64,000 nucleotides of DNA from Breviolum minutum Mf 1.05b.01 (taxonomy: Eukaryota > Sar > Dinophyceae > Suessiales > Symbiodiniaceae): contig DF240806.1 of NCBI GenBank assembly GCA_000507305.1, positions 1 to 64,000 of the forward strand, in the 5' to 3' direction. The notes below the pieces were generated by a model. It made no database searches, was not told where the DNA came from, and worked only from the letters and a program-made list of their open reading frames with translations. The translations under genes and the position numbers were made by a program. Positions 39,512 to 51,330 of the stretch are shown one piece after another. Every line of letters begins with the position of its first letter. Within the stretch, counting starts at the first letter, position 1.

Positions 39512-40081
39512 TAAATCCTGACTTGGAAATTTTGACTTGGATTTTTTTTGGAAAATTGGTAGTTGTTGGGTGAAGATATGGAAGTTGAGAGATGGTAACG
39601 AATTGCAATGTAATTTGATAAAGTCATACTGCCAGTCTGTTTCTTGAAAGCCTCAATTCTTCCAAGTTTCAGTTTGGTTTGCATGATCGCAATTGATTCC
39701 AGAATCGTGGGTAACCCCAAGGTCGTAGAACTGATTATATATAGTTGAGAAATGAGGAGACGAGTTGCACCATTCTACTGTGTTCGCTCATGCTTCTTAA
39801 TAGGTTTTCTTCTTAGGGCGGTCGTATGTAAAAAATGTAGTGCACAAAATTGTGCAAATGCAGCTTGATATTAAATAAATTCGATTTTTATTTGGTGATT
39901 GAACCGACGGCTACATGAAATTATATCAGAAGATCAAACTTCTCCAATGGGTTCTTCCATAAGAATGGTTGCAATTAGCATGTATAGTTCAATGCAAGCC
40001 CACCTTGAAGCAGTTGATTCTTTCCAGCATCCTGTCAGAATACACCAAACAATAATTTTCCAGATTGCCCTGAATTTTCAG

Positions 40082-43000
40082 GTCTCCGCTCCGATGAAGA
40101 CGCCTACCACGCCCAAGACCCCTGTGACGCCCACGCCAGTTTCGCCACCAGAACGGGTCTCCACGGGATCCATCCAGCGCATGACGCGACAAAGTCGGTC
40201 GCCGCGCCGTTCCGAGCTTGGACGGGGACGCAGCCCTCCTCCGGTCGAAGCTCCACCACAGGTGCGGGGTTGGATGGAGAAGCATCATTGGGAGGTGTTT
40301 ATAATATGTATATATTTATCATTGCTTATTTCATACTCATACATTTGCATATATGAAGTACTAGTTCATATAAACAAATAGATCAGTTTTTTAATGAGTG
40401 GACAGAGAGAGTGAGAGAGAAGCGGATACCAGAGACTACCGCATGTTGGGGTGGCCGCAAAGATGTAGACTCTAGACAAGCACGTGATGAACACATACAA
40501 TCATACAGTAATATGTTTGGAACAAGAACTATGGAATTACCTATCAATCTTTAAAAGAAAAAGATCAAAAAGGCAGACATGTCATGAAATTTCAGTGAGA
40601 TGTCTTCATTTTTTTCATTGCATGTCATGTATTCAGATGAAGTAAGTAAGACACTGCATTCTTTCACATTTGCTTGAGGTGAGTGATTTGCCATCGGTGC
40701 CCTTGGAAGTGGAACCAGTTGTGGTGAGCCCTCCCAAGAGTAGCAGTTGTGACCTGGCGATTCAAAAAAAGTTGTCTAAAAAAAGGGCACTTGTCATACT
40801 CCCCAACAAATTAGCAAAACTCACCCATCTTCAAACGGGCCTTGAGAATGGATATATTAGTTCCCAGGACGTGTGCTGTGCATGTATGATGGTTTGATAG
40901 ATATTTATAGATATTTGATATGCTTATTGATTTGTATCATCAAACTGCATGATGTAATATCTAAACTCGAGATATCTAAAGACAATGGAGAGGTGAGAAG
41001 AAGGATTCATTTTGCTGTTCCCTGGGTAAAATGATATAAGTTGATGTGATTTTTGAATCTTCAGCACCTCAATAACCACCCCAATGGAAAGCAAAAAAAG
41101 CGTGTTCTTAAGGCGAGTTTCAGACCGTTTTCCAGGCGGTGCTGGAAGAAGGACAGACTGGGTCAGGAATGGCTAGGCTGTGATTTTGGGGAGCCAAGGA
41201 GCCAGGAGTAATCTACTTCCCTACCTATTTTGGGGAGCTAAAGAGCCCCAGAATCTTCTAAAAAATCACAGGGTAGCTATGTCAACATCTTGGAGAATGT
41301 TGTGTTTGGAAACGGAACAAACATGAAAAAGTGTCATCGGGTTGATTGCAATCAATTCATATCAATTCTACTTGCCCCTAGAGTGATCATATCAACGAAG
41401 CAAGAAGTGAATTTCATTGAACTTCATTGGCGTCATGTACAGCACCTAAAATTCCTGGCTGGTTCTTGTAAGCAGGTATTCTGCCACCATCAGCAACCAT
41501 CTATTATGGTGATTCTTATCGCCCCTTCACAGGCATCCTGATGAATGAATCATCATTTTTCGGGATAGGATCTCCTGCGAATTTCGAACCGGTAGGATCT
41601 CCTACTGCTGAACAACACGCCCTCCGTTCGCTGCAAAATTTGCTTCGCATCGATCCTGGTGCCTTTCATGAGTTTGTGGATCCACAAAGCCCAACTTCAT
41701 CCGCTTTGAGTACAGCTGTGCGTGGTAATAAGATGGATGCAGTGACTGTGAACTCAAAACCTATCATGTTTTCTTTGTTTTTTTTTGTGGTTGTTTCTTT
41801 AGGAATCTTTCCGGAAGGGTTGTTGCAAATTGAAAGCCAGTCAGTTGAAGGTCTCAATGTCTCAATTTCCTGAACCTTTTAATGATGATTTGAGGTGAAA
41901 ATTCTATTGAAAGCCCGCGCAGACCCTAATGAACGAGATGACAAGGGTGTGAGTGCTCTACATCTGGCAGCCTTCGATGGAAACCTGGACCTTTGCAAAA
42001 CTTTGACTTTGGCACGTGCAGATGTGGATGCGTGTGACCGTCATGGACAAACTCCCTTGTTCTTTGCTCCCAACAAGGATGTTTGCAAGCTCTTGATTGA
42101 ACGTAAATCTGATGTCAATGTCTTGAACCGACGTGGTCAGTCAGCATTGCATATGGCCGGAAGGGCTGGGCTTCATGAAGTTTTGGCATGGTTGTCTTCA
42201 AGGGTCAGTCAGACCTTGTGTGAATTGAAGGATGTTCATGGCATCAATGCCAAGACCTATGCCAAGATGTCAGGTGTACCTGTACCAATTCCCAGCCCTA
42301 TCCCTGTTCGCAGCACCAGAACGCCCAGCCCCACACATAGCATCCAGAGTAACCAGAGCAAAGGACGCTTGAATCGCAATTCGCCTCGCAGTGGTAGCCT
42401 CAAAAGCCTGGGTAGTGGACGAGATGGACGCAATAGCCCAGCAGCAGCCAGCGCTAAGAGTTTGCCCAGTGTTCCAACTGCTCATGCCTTTGACTTCTTT
42501 GAAGTTGCCAACAGTCCTTCTCATTCACCACCAAAGAAAGGAGCTGGAAGTTCACCAACAACACCAGCAGTGGTTTCAACTTCACCAGAAGCCACACAAC
42601 AGGAGCAATTGCCTTCCATGTCAACCTTAGTGGGCGACTATTCTGAGCAGAGCTTGGAATCAATGTATGCCGGCTTAGACAGCCTCGAAAAACTCCAAAA
42701 GATGCGTGGCCGTGCTCAAACCATGGACCGTGGCGACACAGTCGCAGCCCTTGCAGCCGCTGCTGCTGTGGCCACAGCAGCAGTAAGCACTGCTGCAGAA
42801 TTGACCCCCGGATCCACCCCCCCCAGCCGAGCTATCAGTGGAGATACCAAAATGACTTGGGCAAGTCCAGAAAGCAAAGGTATGAAACCTGAAAAGGTTG
42901 CCCCAGTTGATCCTCCAGAACTACGAGCTGAGGAGCTTGCAGATCTTGGAATTATGGAAGCCGAAGCAGAAGATCTTTCACACCTGGGAATCTCAAAGGC

Positions 43001-43506
43001 ATGGTTTTTTGCGTATACACACTGGAAGATTAATATGGAACCTAGAAATCACCCATTTAGCAAGGAAAATGATCTTCCAAACCTCCGTGATTATGTTCCA
43101 TGTCAATCTTCAGGGGTGTAGGTGTTTTTTCTATATTTTGTAGTAGTCAGCTTTTCTGAACCCAAATCTCGTTGGAGTGTGCCCCGCCACCCAAAAAATT
43201 ATGATCAATATGGCGATACTTTACAGCAAGTTCTTAATGATCATAACGTGACAGGATTCTCTGACTAATGGCCTTATGTCAAGGCAGCTTATTCCTTGGA
43301 GGCAGCTTATGGATTCCCAGCATAATAGATGCGAATTTTGTCAAATAAGTTTCAGATGGATATATGCCAAGCCAATGCGCCCAGGAATTGTTGATGATGA
43401 GGAAGGTCTCCAAGCTTTTGCTGGTGAAGATTTAGCTGCTGGAATTATTGAGGATCAAGCCAATCCCCTGGCACCACTTGATGGAGAGTTGGATGAATGC
43501 TGGTGA
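40082..43506 (+). CDS. ankyrin-repeat protein with Pro/Ser-rich linkers, multi-exon
   Basis: Exon 1, 40082-40261, follows TTTTCAG and encodes a Pro/Thr/Arg-rich stretch (KTPTTPKTPVTPTPVSPPER). Exon 2, 40679 to about 40780, joins in phase 0 (SDLPSVPLEVEPVVVS). A small exon near 41071-41150 is likely. Exon about 41535-41741 (RSLQNLLRIDPGAFHEFV) joins in phase 0 across a 153-nt GT-AG intron to the large exon 41895 to about 43000. That exon holds three ankyrin repeats at its start (VSALHLAAFDGNLDLCKTL, QTPLFFAPNKDVCKLLIERK, QSALHMAGRAGLHEVLAWL), then a Ser/Pro/Arg-rich region (SKGRLNRNSPRSGSLKS) and an Ala-rich helix, ending LGISKA. A later exon near 43375-43500 gives IVDDEEGLQAFAGEDLAAGI. Ankyrin repeats mediate protein binding; the tail suggests a regulated scaffold. 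Termini are not fixed. Confidence 0.8.
40796..40870. mobile_element. introner/MITE-like element A6, degenerate
   Basis: Right end GGATATATTAGTTCCCAGG matches the family A arm; the left ACTCCCCAACAAATTAG is a weaker inverted partner. It lies in the ankyrin gene intron after exon 2. Confidence 0.5.
43016..43120. mobile_element. introner/MITE-like element B1
   Basis: Left arm TACACACTGGAAGATTAATA..GGAAC and right arm GTTCC..CAATCTTCAGGGGTGTA are inverted copies over about 26 nt; length 105 bp. The interior has AAGGAAAATGATCTTCC. It fills the start of the ankyrin intron that follows the likely GC donor after LGISKA. Confidence 0.8.
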
Positions 43507-44245
43507 AGACTCAACCAATGCACCCAAATGGGTGCATGGTGGGTTGAGCCGAAGTCACCGAAACACAGGTCTTTTTGGAAGACCCCTTTTCTTTGGCACG
43601 CTGATGCACCTTGAACTGGTGGCAAGCTTTCAGCTTGCCAACAGTATGTTGATATCGTGAAGGAAAAGTCATCAGTGCTGAGATGTGTGTCTAGATTTGG
43701 CCTCCTTTGGCCATTTTTTGGATGTTTCACTGTTTCTCTCTGTTTTTTTTCATGATTTTTCACTGAGATTACATACATGAGATGACTGCGAAACAACACA
43801 ACAGCGAAACATGTTGTTGCCCTAGATTTCCACCAGGCCGAATCAACTTGCATCACACGTGTCTTTGGAAGTTGGCGATGGAGGCTGGAAATTGTTTGTT
43901 GATTGGGGTCCGGGGTAAGGATCTCACCTATGGCATTCATATCCATCACATCCATTCCAAGGGAACCAACCTCTCGAAATGTCTCGAAAAATTGCACTTC
44001 TCGCCTTTGGATCGAAAAAAGGGGAGGGAAAAAAACCGCAGGCTCTCTTCTACATAGCCCGGGACCTTGGAGTAGCTGAGTAGCTTGGAGGGTATTGAGG
44101 GGTCGCTCTGAATCACCAACACTGGGTAACCGCAGATGGGTATGTTCCAACCGGGTTGTAAGAAACAAAACAGAATCATAATGTATCAAACAAGCAAATG
44201 TTCCGAATTTGATGTTTATTTCTATCTTCTATTACTCCTGCTCAG

Positions 44246-44574
44246 GACTTAGCATTGGCTGTACGCCATGGTACTTTCATCCCGACGGTCAGTGCTCCAA
44301 AAAACATCATGTGTACAGCTTTTTTTCGCTGATTTCGTCACGGCACAAGCGCAATGGTCCTCAATGGCACTCACCAGCGGAAAAACAAACAAGCAAGCAA
44401 GCAAAAAAACCAGCAAGCAAGCAAAAAAAGAAACAAACGAACATCAAACGAACAAGAAATATTTGGGTAGCTTCACCCGAGTGAAGACCAGGACGCACCC
44501 AGACCCTATGCCAAGGTGGAGGATAGCCTTTTGTCGCTAGAGCACTGCGACCTTGAGGTTTCTGGAACTGTGGC
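44246..44574 (+). CDS. two exons of an unrecognised gene
   Basis: About 44246-44288: DLALAVRHGTFIPT between CTGCTCAG and GTCAGT. About 44470-44574: LHPSEDQDAPRPYAKVEDSL then LSLEHCDLEVSGTVA, ending at GTCAAG. Both are splice-bounded. They probably belong with the exons at 45.1-46.5 kb. Confidence 0.45.
44384..44457. repeat. CAAGCAAG/CAAACAAA-type low-complexity tract
   Basis: Tandem AAGC and AAAC tetramers separated by A-runs (AAGCAAGCAAGCAAAAAAAC twice in variant form). It lies in the intron between the two exon candidates above. Confidence 0.85.
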
Positions 44575-45089
44575 GGTCAAGAGAAATCAATCAAAAGGCA
44601 AAAGGATTCATTTGAAAATTTGTTTCCATATAAATCTCGGTGAGGAGGTACATACAATCTGATGGGATACAAAGTGTGGTTTCCATTTTTAGGGTCCGGG
44701 GGTGTGAAAGGCACTATGATAATAAGGGTGTCCCTTGTAGTGGTCAGGCTTGAAGGGGTCCAAGAGCGGGCTGTCAACATAGCACTTCAAACATTCGTGT
44801 CGAGGATCTAGATTCACATACCTCAGCGCTTCCTGATCCAGTTACATAAACATATTTTTTCAGAAAGGGTTTCATGAAGGGTTACGCTGCCAGCAGCGAA
44901 ATCATCCCAATGACACTTCAAGTGCCAATGAAATCCAATGAATTACCATTAATCATTTTCCTCAAAAACCCGTTTAATTGGCGGAAACAAAGTGTTCAGA
45001 ATTTGTAGAAGCACGATTTCTCCTCGCCCTTTGAAGAAGTGAGTTGGCAAATTTTGGCAAATTCTTGAAGATGGGTTGCCTGTGTTCGA

Positions 45090-45283
45090 TCGCGGTCCTT
45101 GTTTCACCTCATGGCACAGGTGGATGACAGATATTGGGACGTCATGGCCAGCACCTTTTCGAAGGCCGGTTAGCTGTGGGTGTGGCGACCCAACTGTCAC
45201 TATAGACACACCCCTGCTTGTCAGGTGGCCGAAGTACTGCAATTGTCGGGGCCTTCGTTGATGCTGCATGCTGAATGGGCAGA
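45090..45283 (+). CDS. two exon candidates, unrecognised gene
   Basis: About 45090-45165: SLFHLMAQVDDRYWDVMAST then FSKAG, donor GTTAGC. About 45223-45283: VAEVLQLSGPSLMLHAEWAE after a GCTTGTCAG acceptor. Helical, protein-like, same strand as 44.2 kb. Confidence 0.4.
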
Positions 45284-45457
45284 ATGATGTTAAAGGACTC
45301 TCAAAGATCTAAATCGAGGAATTTGAAACTTTACTATACTCTATACTCACTGTCCATTATGTTTAGCTAGTGATTTTAGATCCTTCATGACATTGGATGC
45401 GGCGATCTTTACTTTTGTTGAACTTGAAATGTCCAACTAGAATAGCTTGGGCTGAAA

Positions 45458-45580
45458 ATGGCTGGAAGGAAATTTGCAATTCCTCAAGATGGGATCAAGA
45501 CATTGCGAGTGGATGCAAGTGGCACCAAAGAAAGGAGTGCCTATAACACCTTTAGAGTATGCAGGGCCTTGCAACAGTGA
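45458..45580 (+). CDS. 40-aa open frame or exon
   Basis: ATG-started frame: AGRKFAIPQDGIKTLRVDAS then GTKERSAYNTFRVCRALQQ, ending TGA. An in-frame TAG lies 15 nt upstream of the ATG. It may be an independent small peptide or a first exon. No family recognised. Confidence 0.4.
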   Translation: MAGRKFAIPQDGIKTLRVDASGTKERSAYNTFRVCRALQQ

Positions 45581-46009
45581 TCCCGGTCAGCCAGAAACTT
45601 ACTTGTCTTACTTAGCCTTGGCATGCAATAAAAACTAAGGACGCATGATGACGACGTCAGCCTTCTGTCGCAGGCGCACGAAATTCCAGTGCTAGGCTGG
45701 TTTCAACATTTTTACCAGAGGTGTCATGTATGTGTGTGTGTGTGTTTCAGCTTGGCAAGGACTCAAGTTATAGTGGTTTGTTCCTTTGTTTCCTCCAATT
45801 TGTTTCCTCCATAGCTATGCACAATGCGTAGGGAAATTGCAATGACACGGCATGCAGCTGTCATACAGAAGCATCTGAAGCAATGCCGGTGCTAATTCCC
45901 GACATGTTGTTGGTCAACATTAATAATTAATTGTGTATTCTTTAAGTTCTATAAGACGTCATTTCCTTTGTGAATTTTGTGAGGGATTCAGAGTTTCTGA
46001 CAGGTGTTT

Positions 46010-46535
46010 GCAAACTTGCTGATGCAAAGGTGTGGGGAGCACCATGCCTTTCACAAAGCATTCACACGTAGCATTCACTTCAGCCAAGCATTCATTTCTT
46101 CTCAAATCCCTGAATATTGAATTAACAAGATCAATTATAAAATAACCTCATTGAACATCTAGAAAGACGAAGTGAAGGATGCACCGCTTGGGGTGCCCAA
46201 CTCCTTCATTGACCCACTGGTAGGCTCTTGGTATGCACCAAGACACCCTTGTTTATGGCGGAGCGAGCGGTAGGCTTGCTTCAGGCGGGTTTTAGGGGCC
46301 AGGAGTTCGAATTGCAACCGTTTTTTCTTTGTTTTCGGGAAAGGGTATAGCATGATTATTGAAATATCATATAGTTATGTGAGATTATGTGTGTCACATA
46401 CTGTCTTATGGAACATCATATTGCATTTTGGTGCCTTCATGTCATTGACTTCGTTTTTGCTGCGTCCTCTCCAGGTGCTGGTGCGTCATGGGCTCATTTC
46501 CGATGCTTTTCAAACGGCAAACAGCAAACGTCTTC
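46010..46535 (+). CDS. two small exon candidates, unrecognised gene
   Basis: About 46004-46060: VFANLLMQRCGEHHA after TTTCTGACAG. About 46475-46531: VLVRHGLISDAFQTANSK after CTCTCCAG. Splice-bounded and similar in style to the exons at 44-45 kb. Confidence 0.35.
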
Positions 46536-46887
46536 ATTTCATTTGCATTAAACATTTGTATACAGTTGTTGCACTAGTTGTTTTTATACAATATGATGTC
46601 TTTAACTCGCACTCTTTCTGACCCTGTCCAGCCAATTGCTAACAATGTCAGTCTATGAACATGCTATGACATGGGCAGACATCTTAGACACGAAAGCATC
46701 AACCAGGAAACAATGAAGACCATGAAGGCTTGTGCATAAACCTTTCATGGTGTTGTTATTGTTGTTGGTTTTGGTCGGGCCTTTGAGCTATGTTTTGACC
46801 CATGCACTTGTTGGTGGTTGAACCACCCATTTGAATCATTTGATCGTCAAATCCTTGGGCTTAGTCTCATGGTTGGCAGCGTGCATC

Positions 46888-47793
46888 ATGACTTCACCTC
46901 ATCATGCCATGCCGGGGAAAAGCAAGCGCCGTCGCATCGGTGGAATCGATGCTACTGGGGGAGAAGGGCTTACAGAGCTTGAGGTGCTAAGCATCAGTGG
47001 TGAATGCATGGTGACATTGAATGTGTCAGACTCCATCTGTGGTCGTGATTTGTGGAACTTGATTTTGGACGAAGTTCCAAGTAAGCCGTTCCTACAGTTG
47101 GTTGCATTCCATACTTCAAGGCTTGCGCTGAATGAAAGTTTGCAACAACAAGGACTTGGCGGTCAACGGGCACAAGTGTCGGCTACCTACATCCCCATCA
47201 ATTTGCTTGCTGCCGTGCGTTTTGCCATTGGAGATAGCGTCGAGGACGAAGAGTTCTCTTTGAATGGAATTGCACAAGTGACGGATGTGAGTGACAAAAT
47301 GCCTGCCTTGCTGCACAATTTGCCCAAGAGCCTTCGCACCTTGACATTTGCACATGGTTTCAATCAGGAAATTCATCGCATGAGATTGCCAGCAGGCCTT
47401 CAAAGCCTGACTTTTGGTCATAATTTTAATCAGAGCCTTGACAACGTGANCGTGACATGGCCAGCAGGCCTCCAAAGCCTGACTTTCGGTCAGAAATTTG
47501 ATCAAAGCGTTGACAACGTGACATGGCCAGCAGGCCTTCAAAGCCTGACTTTCGGTCGGAATTTCAATCAGACCCTTGACAACTTGACCTGGCCAGCAGG
47601 CCTTCATAGCCTGACTCTTGGTGGTATTGTCGGTGAATTCAATCAGAGCCTGCACAACGTGACATGGCCAGCAGGCCTTCAAAGTTTGACTTTAGACACT
47701 TTCCTTGCATACGTTTCTTTCGACACATGGCCAACAGGGTGGCCCACCGCACTACGTAAATTGGTTTTTAAGGACCTTGAATTGGTGTGTTGA
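46888..47793 (+). CDS. ubiquitin-like / FNIP-type repeat protein
   Basis: Single exon, about 301 aa from the ATG at 46888 (or 295 from 46909, KSKRRRIGGID). Residues about 35-120 look like a ubiquitin-like fold: ELEVLSISGECMVTLNVSDS, DLWNLILDEVPSKPFLQLVA. From about 160 there are five to six 22-residue repeats of the pattern TWPAGLQSLTFG..FNQSLDNV, matching FNIP-type repeats, which form a leucine-rich-repeat-like solenoid. The last unit degenerates before the stop after KDLELVC. Such repeat proteins are numerous in dinoflagellates; the role is probably protein binding. An N at 47450 sits in a 6-nt duplication (GTGANCGTGA) within repeat 2, so that unit is uncertain. Confidence 0.85.
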   Translation: MTSPHHAMPGKSKRRRIGGIDATGGEGLTELEVLSISGECMVTLNVSDSICGRDLWNLILDEVPSKPFLQLVAFHTSRLALNESLQQQGLGGQRAQVSATYIPINLLAAVRFAIGDSVEDEEFSLNGIAQVTDVSDKMPALLHNLPKSLRTLTFAHGFNQEIHRMRLPAGLQSLTFGHNFNQSLDNVXVTWPAGLQSLTFGQKFDQSVDNVTWPAGLQSLTFGRNFNQTLDNLTWPAGLHSLTLGGIVGEFNQSLHNVTWPAGLQSLTLDTFLAYVSFDTWPTGWPTALRKLVFKDLELVC

Positions 47794-49339
47794 AAAAATA
47801 ATGCTGGATTGAAATTCGCCTCTTGGTTTTGGCAGAACTTCTTTCATGGCAGAAAGTGGGTACCTATTTGCATGCCCGCAAGCAGAGAGATGATGATGAT
47901 ATATTAGAGAATGCAATAACAGTTTGTAACATGTATCCAAAGGTCATTATTCCTAAGGAGAGTTCTTGAAATAAATGTCGTTGTAAGCTAACTTTTCCGC
48001 CATGAGCATGTAAAAGTGGCATTAAGGTTGGGAAAGTGTCCATGCAGCAATGAGCATGGAAGAATCAGCAATGCTAACCCATCCCAACTTGAAAGATGAT
48101 CGCAATTTCTGCCCATGTCAGCAAGTGTGCCTCACAAAAGTCTAGTTTGTTTTGATGTGCCTTATCTATTTGTCTATGAATTTATAGGGAAGCATTGACA
48201 ATTTGTTAATGATGGAAATATCGATAAGAATACGTTCCTGGGTTTTTTTTGGCTACCTTGCGTACTTGTGTGTACGTTGGCTAAGGTGACTCTGGCATGG
48301 GATCAGCTAGCCTTAGGCTTGGAAAATCACATACCTGTCCACTCCTGTCGGTGCCGAAGAGGGCTGGATGTTTTTGATGGATTTTGAAAATTCTTGCAAT
48401 ATGCTCATATCATTTGTGTGGGAATGCTAGCACTGCTATGTTTTTTTTAAGCCAACAACAGTACTGTACTTCTAGTCACTGCTTGAAATTGCGGGAATCG
48501 GACTACGCGCAGGTTTACCACAGCTGCTGAGTGCACTCAATACCCTTCCTCAACTTTCAACAAAAAACCACCATGCAGGCATTTCTTTGCGCTGTGTGAA
48601 ACAGAGGTCGGTCCGATCAAGTTTTCTGCCGCTTCCTGGAAAAAAACCCAACCCCCGAGGGATAGAATCCATCAACCTGTACCATCATGCATAAACAAAA
48701 CACGCGGTTTCCGTTGATTTTTGAAGGTTTGCTTTGGAAGACTTGCAGGAATTGGCCCAAAAAAAAAGTGCACAGGTAGAAAGGGTGCAAGCAGTTCATA
48801 GAATTGAGCTAGTTTGAAGCATGGGACATCGAAAGGTCTTTGGCAGCACACGTTTTGGCAACATTCGTCCTAGCATAATTAATAACTATATAGGCACCTG
48901 AATGAAGAACAGCCAAAAAAAGGAGAGCAATGAGGCTAAAGCAATGAAATCACAGGGCTGTGTTCTTTGCAATGCTAACTAACTTCTCTATTTCACACTA
49001 GGGCAAGCCGTTGGATGCCCCGGGAAAAAATTTCACAGTGTGAATCAATTGATTACAATGTCCGATTTGATTGACATCAGAGGGTAGGGCAGAGGTAATG
49101 ACTCACGACAATATATGTTTGACAAATCAATTAGCTTGATCCTCAATTGGAACCCAGGGCAAGCAACAGTGACATGAAGCCAGCTGATTTGAATTCAATT
49201 TGTAGGACCAGTCTTGAGAAAACAGCTCCGAGAAAACGATTTGCTCAGATAGATGTTGAGTCAACCCATAATGACATTCAATAAAGCAATTAGAATACAT
49301 GGAATGGATTAGGAGAATCATTTTCATTTCTGCGAAAGG
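47794..49339. other. no confident gene
   Basis: AT-rich sequence downstream of the FNIP gene with only short frames. No terminator or polyadenylation signal can be named. Confidence 0.4.
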
Positions 49340-49516
49340 ATGACAAAGTTCCCTTTCAATTTTCCAACGAACGGTCAAACAACTGCTGTTATCACCGGGG
49401 GGGATATCACAAAGGCTGAAGAAGAGATGAAGGTAGAAAGTGAGGACACTAAGTTGAGCGTGCCTTCCCCAGATACTGAGATTTTTCAGGCGTATTTGAT
49501 GCAATTTGTATCTTGA
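49340..49516 (+). CDS. 58-aa open frame, unknown
   Basis: ATG-started frame: TKFPFNFPTNGQTTAVITGG then DITKAEEEMKVESEDTKLSV and a stop after AYLMQFVS. Acidic, protein-like. A 125-codon minus frame overlaps; the plus reading has better composition. Could be a last exon. Confidence 0.4.
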   Translation: MTKFPFNFPTNGQTTAVITGGDITKAEEEMKVESEDTKLSVPSPDTEIFQAYLMQFVS

Positions 49517-49705
49517 TCATTGATGATCATTCTGTATATACGTGATTTTGGTCTATTTTACCTCTTATAGTCAGTCATGACTTTGATGAGCAAGTACACA
49601 TGTTAAGAGCAAGTAGTGATGGTATACTCCTGAGCATTCAACTTTGAGTAGTTCCTTAGTTACAAGCAGCATGGCTAATCAGGGCTTATTAGCCATTAGT
49701 TTCCC

Positions 49706-49723
49706 TTAATAAGGCCTTATTAA
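49706..49723. repeat. 18-bp perfect palindrome
   Basis: TTAATAAGGCCTTATTAA. Its core also occurs inside element F at 12210-12312. Confidence 0.8.
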
Positions 49724-50080
49724 ACCCTTATTTCTGAGGGGGGTACGTTAGGGTGGAGTAGGTTGACCAGCCATAAAAGAACCAAGAACTTGCACCTAGT
49801 TGAATAGACAAACAACACTAAGGTGGCAGCAGCTACGGCCAAAGGAGTACAAGCTCCAGTGCCAAGCTGAGAAAACAGTGGAGGGAGGAGGCTTGGATAT
49901 CTTCGATGATGCAAATCTTGGTGGTGATTGATGTTTCTGATGTATTCTGATTAAGTACATAGGCTGGTGGGGTGATCGCATGGTGATCCTATAAAGTCTT
50001 ATAATCTTGCAAGTGACTGAACACCTCATCAGTGTGGACTATTTCCTTACCTCTTATGTGCTGAAGCTTTGTCACTTGAG

Positions 50081-50470
50081 GTTGCTCGAATTCCTTTGCG
50101 CACAGCCCTGCTTGGTGCGACACCGCAGTTGCAAATGCAATGTCGCAAATGTCCAATTTTCAGCCAAAACGCATTTATTCCCTACCAGATTTGGATTCAA
50201 AGATGATGTACCTCTTCAGGACGAATTGTATTCTTTGAGAGTGATGTGAGAGCCGAAAGGTATTTGGGGTGTGTGACTTCAGGTTGCAGAACACACCTTG
50301 GCATACACTGGAGGCTTAAAATCCCATATTGTATGCCCCAAAACTTCACATGTTGTGGAGGTACAACAGCCCCGGCACTGGTGGATTATGTGCTTTGGAA
50401 GCAGAATTTAAAGAGTGTGGCAGCGGCACAGCAGGATACTTTGAACATTTGTTGAACATTGATCCTGTCA
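50081..50470 (+). CDS. exon candidates, unknown gene
   Basis: About 50081-50190: EVARIPLRTALLGATPQLQM then QCRKCPIFSQNAFIPYQIW after a CACTTGAG acceptor. About 50340-50460: two frames open (ALVDYVLWKQNLKSVAAAQQ; ALEAEFKECGSGTAGYFEHL). Element A2 follows directly. Confidence 0.35.
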
Positions 50471-50493
50471 GCATGCTGCATGTTTTGCTATTG

Positions 50494-50600
50494 CCCTCCC
50501 TGAAACTAACATAGCCCCTGAAAATGGGATGGTTGGAATACTCGTTTCCTTTTGGGGCCCGGCCTACTTTTAGGGACTTTTGCTGTTAGTTTCAGGGAGG
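50494..50600. mobile_element. introner/MITE-like element A2
   Basis: CCTCCCTGAAACTAACA and TGTTAGTTTCAGGGAGG are perfect 17-bp inverted termini (positions 50495-50511 and 50584-50600). The best preserved copy of family A, about 107 bp. Confidence 0.9.
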
Positions 50601-51100
50601 ATATTTGCTTAGCGGATGCATGTGGACACTAGAAGTGTGAAGGGTAGATACTGCGCACTGTATGTATGCATATCTATCATCAATACGTTTACAAACTTCA
50701 ATATGTGAGATCGGCATGTATACATTTATGTGGTGCCGTTGTGTACCATATAAATCCATAGAATGTTGATACAGTATATGAATCTATGTGATACAGTGAT
50801 ACGATCTAATCAAACCACCCGCAATGGTGAAATCATTTGGGTGAATCCCGCAGGTGCGAAATCTCTTTAGTCGCTATTTGCAGGAGGAGGTCGGCTGTCA
50901 AGTTTCAAGCTGCGGATGGAAAAACTTGGGACCATTTGAGGAAAAGGAACTTGTTACATACATTTATCCTATCATATCTTGAAAATTTTCATGGGTCTTC
51001 ACCCTACTCTTATCCATGTTCCATCCTTCTTGTTAGTTGGCTTCTTTTCATCAATGATCGAAGTTCAGGTTTTAAGACATTAGAGTGAATCTGGTGTCAG

Positions 51101-51225
51101 ATGGATCAGATGGGCAGGAGGCACGGCAACGAGGAGGTTCGGCCTCTTCTGCCTTGCATCGTGCACAAGAAGTGCGATTGGTCTTTAGCTAAGATGTACT
51201 CAAGTGAGCAATTACAAAAAGGTGC
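51101..51225 (+). CDS. exon candidate, unknown protein
   Basis: Frame reads QMGRRHGNEEVRPLLPCIVH then KKCDWSLAKMYSSEQLQK. Protein-like; no domain recognised. Confidence 0.3.
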
Positions 51226-51295
51226 CCCTGCTTGTTTAGGGTTAAACTGGGGATTCTACTACCCGCGGTTATGTGGGGATTGTAATAAACCATTA

Positions 51296-51330
51296 TAAGG
51301 ATCCCTATTAAACAACCAGGATTTGATGGA
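51296..51330. repeat. dispersed repeat D, copy 1
   Basis: TAAGGATCCCTATTAAACA, identical over 19 nt to 56049-56067, with weaker similarity continuing on both sides (a GGGATT stretch upstream, a TGGCTCA stretch downstream). Confidence 0.6.

Noticed and set aside
49127..49504. 125-codon minus-strand frame
   Set aside because: Overlaps a plus frame with better composition; no recognisable features.
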